From assembly GCA_041624435.1 (NCBI GenBank), contig JBFJVB010000187.1, positions 1 to 5,730 of the forward strand: a stretch of DNA of 5,730 bases, read 5' to 3'. The notes under the pieces are model-generated. The model saw only the letters and a list, made by a program, of their open reading frames with translations. It was not told the DNA's origin and ran no database searches. Each line of letters begins with the position of its first letter. Position 1 is the first letter of the stretch. Below are positions 1 through 5,338 of the stretch, piece after piece. The translations under genes and the position numbers were made by a program. Origin of the DNA: Oceanococcus sp041624435. Lineage in GTDB: Bacteria > Pseudomonadota > Gammaproteobacteria > Nevskiales > Oceanococcaceae.

Positions 1-808
1 AAAACAAGCCCACGCCGTTACCGCATAGCAGAACGGAACCGACGCTGGTCTGCGCACCGGTCACCTCGATCGTGGAATAAAGGTAGGCTGAGATTTCTCC
101 CAGCGCACTGCCGCCGCCGGTGCAGGCCTCATCGCTGCTGAAGACCGAGGAGAACTCGGCGTGGATCGCTTCCCCGGCGGTGCCATCGAGGATCGTTGCG
201 CCGCACACGCGCAGGCGGGACTGGTTGCGCACGCTGACCGCCGAGTCGCCATTGGCGGTGATCGTGGCATTGACGAAGCCCAGCGAGGAATGAGCGTCGA
301 TTCGCACGGCTGCGGTCTGCGGCACGCCGCCCGCAATATCGACGCCATCGATGAAAATATTGCGGGCATTCCGCAGTGACAGGGCCAGGCCGGTGCTGCT
401 GACAATCCGCCCGGTGCCGGTGATGAAATAATTGGACCGGTCATGCAGGGTCAGTGCGCCGCAATCACCGCTCAAATCCAGCGTGGTGACATTGCCCAGG
501 GGAGGAAGCGAGGCATCCACGGCGCTCTGCAGGGCGGTCGGATCGGTGCTGCAATCGACCGCGACGGAATCACCGATGCTCAGGGTGTCGAGATCCTGCT
601 CCACGGCGCTGAGTCGCGCATTGTTGTCATTGACCGCGGTGCTCAGCAGAGAAAAATTCTCGTTCATCTGCCCGGCGCTGATGAGCCCGCCGACCTGAAA
701 GGTATTGAGACTGGACACAGATCCGGCAATCGAGCCGGTGGTCAGTGTGACGCTGGCGACCGTCAGGGCGATCAGCAGGTCGCGACTTGTTCTGGCTTTA
801 GAGGTCAT
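1..808 (-). CDS. Secreted right-handed beta-helix-like surface protein (3' end outside window)
   Basis: The minus-strand frame is open from ATG at 808 to the left edge, giving 269 residues with no stop. The N-terminus looks like a signal peptide or signal anchor: basic residues at K4, R6 and R9, then a hydrophobic stretch at residues 11-22. Residues 36-75 (NTFQVGGLISAGQMNENF, then a heptad-like LLSTAVNDNNARLSAVEQDL) resemble the short helical or coiled-coil stalk seen near the N-terminus of many gammaproteobacterial secreted proteins. From about residue 105 to the edge there are short, regularly spaced beta-strand-like segments rich in Val, Ile, Asn, Gly and Ser (FIDGVDIAGG, VRIDAHSSLGFVNATI, VSVRNQSRLRVCGATIL), typical of parallel beta-helix folds. 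Paired cysteines (86/116, 202/229) suggest a disulfide-containing exported domain. An AAGGAG sits 11 nt upstream of ATG 808. An alternative in-frame ATG at 835 overlaps the stop of the upstream lipoprotein gene as ATGA. The fold call is inferred from pattern; substrate and function are unknown. Confidence 0.72.
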   Translation of the reverse strand, partial: MTSKARTSRDLLIALTVASVTLTTGSIAGSVSSLNTFQVGGLISAGQMNENFSLLSTAVNDNNARLSAVEQDLDTLSIGDSVAVDCSTDPTALQSAVDASLPPLGNVTTLDLSGDCGALTLHDRSNYFITGTGRIVSSTGLALSLRNARNIFIDGVDIAGGVPQTAAVRIDAHSSLGFVNATITANGDSAVSVRNQSRLRVCGATILDGTAGEAIHAEFSSVFSSDEACTGGGSALGEISAYLYSTIEVTGAQTSVGSVLLCGNGVGLF

Positions 809-819
809 GGGCGATGCCG

Positions 820-825
820 CTCCTT
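820..825 (-). promoter_or_regulatory. Shine-Dalgarno favouring the ATG at 808
   Basis: The minus strand reads AAGGAG here, 11 nt before ATG 808. The spacing is slightly long but the match is good. It competes with the ATG at 835, which has only a weak upstream GGAATAG but overlaps the preceding stop codon. The two starts differ by nine residues (MKTQGAASP). Confidence 0.45.
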
Positions 826-831
826 GGGTTT

Positions 832-1095
832 TCATGGCGCCCAGACGGCGCTATTCCATTGCGCCTGGCCAAATCTGCCGACGGGAGGCGCACTTGCTGC
901 TGGACTGGTGGGGGTGGGCGTAGCCGAGGGAGTCGGGCCGGGACTGGCTACGGGTGTTGCGGACGGCGTTGCCGTCGGCGCTGGGCTCGCAGCGCCAGGC
1001 GTCGGGGTCGCTGTTGCATCGTTGCTGTTCGAGCAGCCACCCAGCAGCAAAACGCTCCCGGTCAATGCCAGCGCGTAAACCGCGACCTTAGCCAA
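832..1095 (-). CDS. Small Pro/Thr/Ser/Ala-rich lipoprotein
   Basis: This 87-aa protein starts at a TTG codon. That start is supported by a strong GGAGGAG ribosome-binding site five nucleotides upstream. The N-terminus is a textbook type II signal peptide: K3, a hydrophobic segment at residues 4-18, then the lipobox LLGGC with the lipidated cysteine at residue 21. After the Cys come SNSND and then about 45 residues made almost entirely of Ala, Pro, Thr and Ser in imperfect ATPTP/SATP repeats, ending in a short GRFGQAQWNSAVWAP tail. There is no Asp at +2, so transport to the outer membrane is expected under the usual Lol sorting rule. No catalytic domain is visible; it looks like an extended wall- or periplasm-spanning tether. 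Its TGA overlaps an ATG of the downstream beta-helix gene (ATGA), so the two are probably co-translated. The specific role is unknown. It could be a remnant of a longer lipoprotein, but the intact signals and start argue that it is a functional short gene. Confidence 0.75.
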   Translation of the reverse strand: MAKVAVYALALTGSVLLLGGCSNSNDATATPTPGAASPAPTATPSATPVASPGPTPSATPTPTSPAASAPPVGRFGQAQWNSAVWAP

Positions 1096-1100
1096 TGCCT

Positions 1101-1107
1101 CTCCTCC
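1101..1107 (-). promoter_or_regulatory. Strong Shine-Dalgarno for the lipoprotein TTG start
   Basis: The minus strand reads GGAGGAG followed by AGGCA and then TTG. This near-perfect anti-16S match with 5-nt spacing fixes the start at the unusual TTG at 1095, and the lipobox lies at the expected distance downstream. A short CCCTG/CAGGG inverted repeat (1106-1110 and 1119-1123, loop of 8) overlaps the 5' part of this site and could weakly mask it. Confidence 0.6.
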
Positions 1108-1126
1108 CTGAGTTTACCCAGGGGAA

Positions 1127-1155
1127 AAGCTAACCAACTACTTGGGCTTTGGCAA
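1127..1155 (-). promoter_or_regulatory. Candidate sigma-70 promoter for the lipoprotein/beta-helix pair
   Basis: On the minus strand there is TTGCCA (1150-1155, five of six matches to the -35 consensus), a 17-nt spacer, and TAGCTT (1127-1132, three of six matches to the -10). Initiation near 1120 would give a leader of about 25 nt ending in the strong ribosome-binding site. This would make the lipoprotein and beta-helix genes a unit separate from the CYTH/CHAD genes. It is judged by eye only. Confidence 0.35.
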
Positions 1156-1210
1156 GCCGCCGCGCGGGCGCCTGGCAGCTGTGTGGGTGTAAGGGCGAGC
1201 GTCGACCCCC

Positions 1211-1768
1211 TCAGGGCTGGGCGTGTTCCCAACCGGGCGGCAGCCCGTTATGCGCCAGAGCCGCGTTGGTAAAGCGCCCGTCATCGGTCACCTCGCGGCC
1301 GACGAAGGGCGGCGGCTGATAGGCGTGGGCGGCGGCGGTGGAGGGAAATTCAATTTCCAGAATCTTCAGCGGTGCCAGGGGACCGGAAAAGATGTCCACC
1401 TCCAGAATGTGTGCGCCGTCCCGCAGCGTGTGGCGCTGTTTCTGCACCCGGAACCGGTCGGTCAGCGGCCAGAGCATCTCGAACAGGGCGGCGGGAATCT
1501 CCTGTTCGGCTTCTTCCCGGCACAGACCGGTGCCGGATTTGCTGGTCATGGTGTAACGGCCGGCGCGCTTGCGGATACGCAGGCTGCGTTCAGCCTCTAT
1601 GATCAGATAACCCTGGTCAATGCTGGTGGACGTGGCGGCGTCCAGCCAGGACTCGGGGAAGTCGTGGAGCAGGAAGCGGCGCTCGATTTCCTGGGGCATA
1701 GCGTTACCTGGTTCGTGGGCAGGCGTGGATTGTGCCTGCACCTGCGGGGAGATGGTTTGAGGTGTCAT
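1211..1768 (-). CDS. CYTH-domain protein, putative inorganic triphosphatase (triphosphate tunnel metalloenzyme)
   Basis: This 185-aa protein has the hallmarks of the CYTH superfamily, whose members bind triphosphates with divalent metal inside a beta-barrel tunnel and commonly hydrolyse inorganic tripolyphosphate or act as class IV adenylate or thiamine-triphosphate enzymes. Visible motifs are the N-terminal EIERRFL (E27, E29, R31; the ExExK motif with Arg for Lys), SLRIRKR (63-69), MTSKSG with K77, acidic REEAEQEI (84-91), VDIF (124-127), ILEIEF with E138 and E140, and the C-terminal VTDDGRFTNAALA (160-172), close to the family's VT-D-x-x-Y-x-N-x-x-LA ending. No signal peptide is seen, so it should be cytoplasmic. 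ATG 1768 overlaps the stop of the CHAD gene as ATGA, suggesting translational coupling. Family members usually start right at the ExExK motif, so Met24 (1699), with CAGG 7 nt upstream, may be the true start; the first 23 residues are Gln/Pro/Thr-rich and atypical. Assignment to the superfamily is firm; the exact substrate is not. Confidence 0.88.
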   Translation of the reverse strand: MTPQTISPQVQAQSTPAHEPGNAMPQEIERRFLLHDFPESWLDAATSTSIDQGYLIIEAERSLRIRKRAGRYTMTSKSGTGLCREEAEQEIPAALFEMLWPLTDRFRVQKQRHTLRDGAHILEVDIFSGPLAPLKILEIEFPSTAAAHAYQPPPFVGREVTDDGRFTNAALAHNGLPPGWEHAQP

Positions 1769-3294
1769 GGCGCCGGGTCCAGTCTGGCCGGGAAGCTCTG
1801 GGCAAAATGCGTGGCCACATCATCTCGGGCGAAGGCCGCGAAGGCGCCGCGCAGCCGGGTACGGGCGGCGTTCTGGCGCTGGTGCAGCAGGGCGACGAGC
1901 CCGCCAACTGCGGCGCTGGTGGTCGCGGTGCAGCCCGGAGCCTGGAGCTGATTCAGCAAGAATTCCTGCTGCACGGCGCAGTCATTGAACTGTCCCAGAA
2001 TGTCCTGCAGGCCCTTCAGGTCGCGGATCACGGTCTGAATTCTTGCCGGCGTATACAACTCGGCGAAACATTCCAGCAGGTAACGCAACTTCTTGCACTC
2101 GATCCGCAGGGCATGGATGGCCTCATCCGGGGTGTGCTGGTCAATCCGGCGTCCCAGGCTCGCGATGCGCCGATAGCGGGCCAGCGCCCTGGCGCTGACC
2201 ACGTCCTGGATGGGGCGCTGCGACAGACGGGTTGCGCTGCGCGGGGGGCGCTGCAACTCCGTCAGGCAGGCGCGGATCGCCGCGACATAGTCCGCGCTGT
2301 CCAGCCAGGTCCGCAGATTTCGCTGCGCGCTGCTGCGTTCCTGGGCGAGGTGATGGCCGAGGGCATCGATCCCGGCCCGGAGTGAGTGGGGGAGCAGGCT
2401 GGCGTACTGCGTCTTGTCGAGCGCGAACACGTCCAGATCGCGCAGGGTGCCGGTCGGCGCTGCGAGACCGCGCAGTGCGGACTTCAGCAGCCGGTACTGG
2501 TCCGGTTCAAAGGCTTTCTTCATCAGGCTGAGCAGGGAGCGCGCCTTGCGCAAGTTCACCCGGTACTGGTGGAGGAATTCGGTGTCGGTGTCCTGGCGGA
2601 TGCCCGTTTCATACTGTCTGGCGTGCTGCGTGAGTTGCACCAGCACCAGGGCGAGCGCCGTTCCTGTATTCATGCTCGGATTCAATCCAAAGGCACGCCT
2701 GGATCGCACGGCTCGCGCCGGCAGATCGAGTTGCTCCAGCATGTCCCGCAATATCGAGGTCTCGCAGGGTATCGCCCCGTGCGCTTGGAGGGTCTGGGCG
2801 GCGGCGGCAAATTCCTGCTGGTGGCCGCGGACGGGACGCAGACAGACATAGTGCAGCTCAGCTCCGGGGCCCTGGGTACTGATGAGCTCACCGCGAACGA
2901 CGATCTTCCGCTGGGCATGACGCAGGGCGATCTTGCGCCGGCGCAGCGGCAGCTGGGCGACCGGGTTGAAGGACCAGTGGCCGAGGAGCTTGCGTAGGCG
3001 TTTGCTTGCCGGGCCGGGCGGCAATTGCCACCAGAATCTTGGCCGCTCGGCCACGATGCGCTGTTTCCTGCCGTTGGCCGTTTCCAGGCTCAACTCACCG
3101 TTCGGCATCCTGCACAGCAGCGCGCCGCTGTGCCAGATGGTCCAGCCAAAGCTGTCGAGAACTTCCAGTGGGTAGTCGGTGCAGATCCCCGGTTCGCAAT
3201 TCAGGAGTTCGCCAAGTTGACGGGCCAGGCGCTGCGCACCGATCGACTCCGGCCAGCGCCAGTACACGGCGCGCCCCCGCTTAGCGTTCGCCAC
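1765..3294 (-). CDS. CHAD-domain protein with degenerate N-terminal CYTH-like domain
   Basis: This is a 509-aa cytoplasmic protein. Residues about 210-495 form a CHAD (conserved histidine alpha-helical) domain with both helical repeats visible. The first has LHQYRVNLRKARSLL (H242, R245, R249) followed by GTLRDLDVF (282-290). The second has IHALRIECKKLRYLLE (H394, R397, K401, K402, R404) followed by LKGLQDILGQFND (426-438). These basic and histidine residues line a surface that in characterised CHAD proteins binds inorganic polyphosphate. Residues about 40-170 look like a decayed CYTH domain: LDSFGWTIWHSGALL fits the family's DTFDWRLYRAG-type segment, followed by PVAQLPLRRRKIAL and LHYVCLRPVRGHQQEF. 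However, there is no N-terminal ExExK, so this part is probably non-catalytic. The GTG start at 3294 is the most upstream option because an in-frame TGA lies about 30 nt further up; a GTG at codon 10 is possible, and neither has a strong ribosome-binding site. The gene overlaps the CYTH gene by four bases. A role in polyphosphate binding or granule association is inferred from the family. Confidence 0.88.
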   Translation of the reverse strand: MANAKRGRAVYWRWPESIGAQRLARQLGELLNCEPGICTDYPLEVLDSFGWTIWHSGALLCRMPNGELSLETANGRKQRIVAERPRFWWQLPPGPASKRLRKLLGHWSFNPVAQLPLRRRKIALRHAQRKIVVRGELISTQGPGAELHYVCLRPVRGHQQEFAAAAQTLQAHGAIPCETSILRDMLEQLDLPARAVRSRRAFGLNPSMNTGTALALVLVQLTQHARQYETGIRQDTDTEFLHQYRVNLRKARSLLSLMKKAFEPDQYRLLKSALRGLAAPTGTLRDLDVFALDKTQYASLLPHSLRAGIDALGHHLAQERSSAQRNLRTWLDSADYVAAIRACLTELQRPPRSATRLSQRPIQDVVSARALARYRRIASLGRRIDQHTPDEAIHALRIECKKLRYLLECFAELYTPARIQTVIRDLKGLQDILGQFNDCAVQQEFLLNQLQAPGCTATTSAAVGGLVALLHQRQNAARTRLRGAFAAFARDDVATHFAQSFPARLDPAP

Positions 3295-3556
3295 GGGCCC
3301 GGGCCGGCCGCGGCGCGTGCCTCAGCACGGCGTCATGCGCTGCGAACGAATAAGAGTGGGTGCCGGTTGTCATCGTTGGGAACCTGGGCTCAGCGCCGGA
3401 GCCTGCGATGTGATCTGCACATAGGGTATACACAATCCGGTTGGCAAACTGAACCGCCACCCAGGGATTGACAAGCCCGTTGCCCCAGGCACACTTGTTC
3501 CCAACTGATTCAGGTCAATGAACCAACGACCGGCTTCGGGTTCTAATCGGGCGGCG
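3295..3556. promoter_or_regulatory. Divergent intergenic region with candidate promoters in both directions
   Basis: No convincing gene is seen in this 262-bp gap. Toward the metal-efflux genes, TTGACA (3468-3473, a perfect -35) is followed after 16 nt by CACACT (3490-3495, a poor three-of-six -10). Toward the CHAD gene, the minus strand has TTGCCA (3442-3447), an 18-nt spacer and TATGTG (3418-3423). The two candidates lie back to back about 20 bp apart. The poor plus-strand -10 next to a perfect -35 would fit a promoter needing an activator, as expected for metal-induced operons, but I see no clear CueR- or CusR-type palindrome. The 26 bp next to the CHAD start are almost pure G/C, with GGGCCC, CCCGGG and GGCCGGCC palindromes. 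Confidence 0.35.
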
Positions 3557-3922
3557 ATGAAATTTTTCATACATCTAGTGTTGTCGATCACCACGGCCTG
3601 GCTGGCCTGGACGCCGGGCTATGCGGCCTGCGGCCTTGCGAAACCCGAAGTGCCCGTAGCGCAGGGTCTGATGCCTTGCCATTCGGGCGCCATGGCCGTG
3701 GATGTGGCCGCGCCATCGCCGCAGCAGCAGGCCGCCAACACTCAGTCTGCGGCCTGCCCGGATGACTGCGCCAGCGTGTGTCATTTCGCGGGCTTGTTGC
3801 TGCCGGTGCTTGAGGTTGCCGGCTCCGATCCGGTGGCTCCGGACCACGATGAGGCGGTCCGTACCGCCCTGCCTTCCCATAACCAACGCCTGCTGCGGCC
3901 ACCGAGCGCCCTGCAAAGCTGA
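3557..3922 (+). CDS. Small exported Cys/His-containing protein, CopL-like, leading the metal-efflux operon
   Basis: From ATG 3557 this encodes 121 aa. The chosen start places a signal peptide at the very N-terminus (MKFFIHLVLSITTAWLAW, then cleavage near GYAA at 21-24). An upstream in-frame ATG at 3518 would add 13 polar residues in front of it and has poorer spacing to its AGG. The mature part has five cysteines and several histidines, notably MPCH (C41, H42) and CPDDCASVCH (C67, C71, C75, H76), followed by a hydrophobic LLLPVL and a C-terminal HNQRLLRPPSAL. Short secreted proteins of this kind often sit directly upstream of copper or Czc/Cus efflux genes and resemble the CopL group of metal-binding regulatory proteins in composition and position. 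A periplasmic metal-binding or sensing role is inferred from motifs and context. YAAC is not a good lipobox, so lipidation is unlikely though not excluded. The next gene in the unit follows after 99 bp. Confidence 0.68.
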   Translation: MKFFIHLVLSITTAWLAWTPGYAACGLAKPEVPVAQGLMPCHSGAMAVDVAAPSPQQQAANTQSAACPDDCASVCHFAGLLLPVLEVAGSDPVAPDHDEAVRTALPSHNQRLLRPPSALQS

Positions 3923-3928
3923 AATCTG

Positions 3929-3957
3929 CGCGAGCAACGGCGTCTTGCCGGCTCGCG
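3929..3957 (+). other. Strong intercistronic hairpin between the CopL-like gene and the TolC-family gene
   Basis: Seven nucleotides after the stop codon, CGCGAGC (3929-3935) pairs perfectly with GCTCGCG (3951-3957). Inside it, CGGC (3938-3941) pairs with GCCG (3947-3950), leaving only an AA bulge and a GTCTT loop. That is an 11-bp, almost entirely G/C stem. There is no U-tract after it, so it is not a standard intrinsic terminator. It could be an RNA processing or stabilising element, or a partial terminator that lowers expression of the downstream efflux genes relative to the small protein. A second weaker inverted repeat, AGTCG/CGACT (3961-3965 and 3973-3977), follows immediately. Confidence 0.5.
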
Positions 3958-4021
3958 TTGAGTCGCATCGCCCGACTGTTGTTACGGGACGGTGCGCCAT
4001 CTTTAGTTATGGGGTTAATCC

Positions 4022-5338
4022 ATGGATTCAAATAGAGTCGTCGCGCCGTGCCGCGCGACCGCGAAGATTGCGTGGCGGCGCGTGTGCATCGCCCTGGTCT
4101 GGGCCGCCGCCGTACTGGGGCCGATCCGAGTCTGGGCCGAGGCGCCGGTGCTGCGCAGTGCCGCTGAACTGGTAGAGCAGGCCTTGGCCAACAACCCGGG
4201 GGCCTGGGCGATGCAAGCCGCTCTGGACGCCGCGGAGCAAAGCGTGGCCGCGAGCGGCACCTGGCCGGATCCGGTCCTGAGCTGGGCGGTTGCCCCGCAA
4301 ACCTTCAGCAACGAGACACTGGGCGATCGGCATATTCTCGGCCTGAGTCAGACCTTGCCCTGGGTCGGCAAGCGCGCCTTGAGTCGGCGCCAGCGCAGTT
4401 CCGAGCGCGAGGCGCAGGCCCAGCAGTTGAGCGCGCTCAAACTCCACCTCGCCGCGCAGACCCGCAGCAGCTTCGCGCGCTGGCATTACGTCGAGCAGGC
4501 GCTGCGCGCCAATACGCGGAACCAGGCCCTGCTGCGTGAGCTCGCGGACGTGGCCCAGGCCAGCTATGCCGCTGGCTACACGAGTCAGCAGGCCCTGCTG
4601 AAAGCGGAATTACGCCTGGTGCAGCTGCGCCGTGCCCGCTTTGAACTGGAACGTGAAAACCGGTGTCTGCAGGCGGTTTTGCAGGCCCTGATCAATCAGT
4701 CGCCGGGCCAGGCTCTGGGTCACCCGGCGGCGCTGCCGACGCCACCGCCGTTGCCGGCCCGGGCACAGCTGCAGGCGGCGGTGCCGGGCAGCAATCCGGA
4801 GCTGGCTGCCCTGGATGCACGGACGGCGGCCCGGCGGATTCAGGTGGAGCAGGCTGGGCGGGACTACTATCCCGATTTCAAACTCAATGCCAGTTACCTG
4901 GGCACCCTGGATCCCCCGGACAAACGCTTGCAGATCGGTCTGGCACTGGAGCTGCCGCTCAATCAAGGTCGGCGCCGCGCCATGCTGGACAGGGCGCGAG
5001 CAGAGCTGGCCCGGCAGACCTGGGAAGGCGCGGACCGCAGGGTGCAGCTTGAGGCGCAGCTCAGCGCAGCCTGGGCGGCCGCGCAGGCCGCGGATCAGTC
5101 CGTAGCGTTGTACCGCGACCGCCTGCTGCCTCTGGCTCGGCAGAATCTCACCGCGGCGCGCGGCGAATGGACGGCCGGAGCGGGCGAGTTTCGCGAAGTC
5201 ATTGACGCCCAGGAGGAGCTGCTCGACGCCCGCCTGGGTCTGGAAAAAGCTCTGGCCGATGCCTGGATTTTTCGCGCCCAACTCGATGAACTCAGTGGCG
5301 GAGCCTTGCACGCCGCCTTGTACGGAAGTGGCTTGTGA
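4022..5338 (+). CDS. TolC-family outer-membrane channel of a heavy-metal RND efflux system (CusC/CzcC-like)
   Basis: This 438-aa protein is the outer-membrane duct of a tripartite efflux complex that carries metal ions from the periplasm or pump to the outside. It has a signal peptide (basic stretch to R20, hydrophobic 21-32, likely cleavage after VWA at 37-39). Two outer-membrane efflux repeats follow. The first contains WPDPVLSW (81-88) and the diagnostic LSQTLPWVGKR (108-118), characteristic of metal-type CusC/CzcC channels. Long Ala/Gln/Arg-rich amphipathic helices follow. The second repeat, about 255-430, contains YYPDFKLNASY, LALELPLNQGRR and FREVIDAQEELLDAR. The length is normal for the family. 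Unlike E. coli CusC there is no lipobox cysteine, so it is probably not lipidated. The ribosome-binding site is weak (TGGGG about 7 nt upstream). Its TGA shares one base with the next gene's ATG. Family assignment is firm; copper/silver specificity is inferred from the adaptor downstream. Confidence 0.93.
   Translation: MDSNRVVAPCRATAKIAWRRVCIALVWAAAVLGPIRVWAEAPVLRSAAELVEQALANNPGAWAMQAALDAAEQSVAASGTWPDPVLSWAVAPQTFSNETLGDRHILGLSQTLPWVGKRALSRRQRSSEREAQAQQLSALKLHLAAQTRSSFARWHYVEQALRANTRNQALLRELADVAQASYAAGYTSQQALLKAELRLVQLRRARFELERENRCLQAVLQALINQSPGQALGHPAALPTPPPLPARAQLQAAVPGSNPELAALDARTAARRIQVEQAGRDYYPDFKLNASYLGTLDPPDKRLQIGLALELPLNQGRRRAMLDRARAELARQTWEGADRRVQLEAQLSAAWAAAQAADQSVALYRDRLLPLARQNLTAARGEWTAGAGEFREVIDAQEELLDARLGLEKALADAWIFRAQLDELSGGALHAALYGSGL

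Noticed and set aside
61..444. Minus-strand 127-codon frame inside the left-edge gene
   Set aside because: It is out of frame with the beta-helix protein, which is open over the whole region, and reads as Ala/Pro/Ser/Arg-rich noise.
443..1078. Plus-strand 211-codon open frame across the beta-helix and lipoprotein genes
   Set aside because: It is the antisense of two genes that have signal peptides, a lipobox and a strong ribosome-binding site. Its product is a Gly/Arg/Ala-rich composition typical of antisense reading in GC-rich DNA.
1145..1158. GGCTT/AAGCC inverted repeat after the CYTH gene as a terminator
   Set aside because: The stem is only 5 bp with a 4-nt loop and no following U-run on the minus strand, and it overlaps the better-supported -35 candidate.
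1223..2385. Long plus-strand open frames (1223-1951 and 1732-2385) opposite the CYTH and CHAD genes
   Set aside because: They are antisense shadows of clearly recognisable CYTH and CHAD domains, and show no recognisable motif of their own.
3424..3437. TATACACAAT-like sequence as a -10 element or operator
   Set aside because: No properly spaced plus-strand -35 was found for it, and the flanks do not form a convincing palindrome.
3370..3594. Minus-strand 74-codon frame in the divergent intergenic region
   Set aside because: It overlaps the start and signal peptide of the plus-strand exported protein, has no recognisable motif, and covers the candidate promoters.
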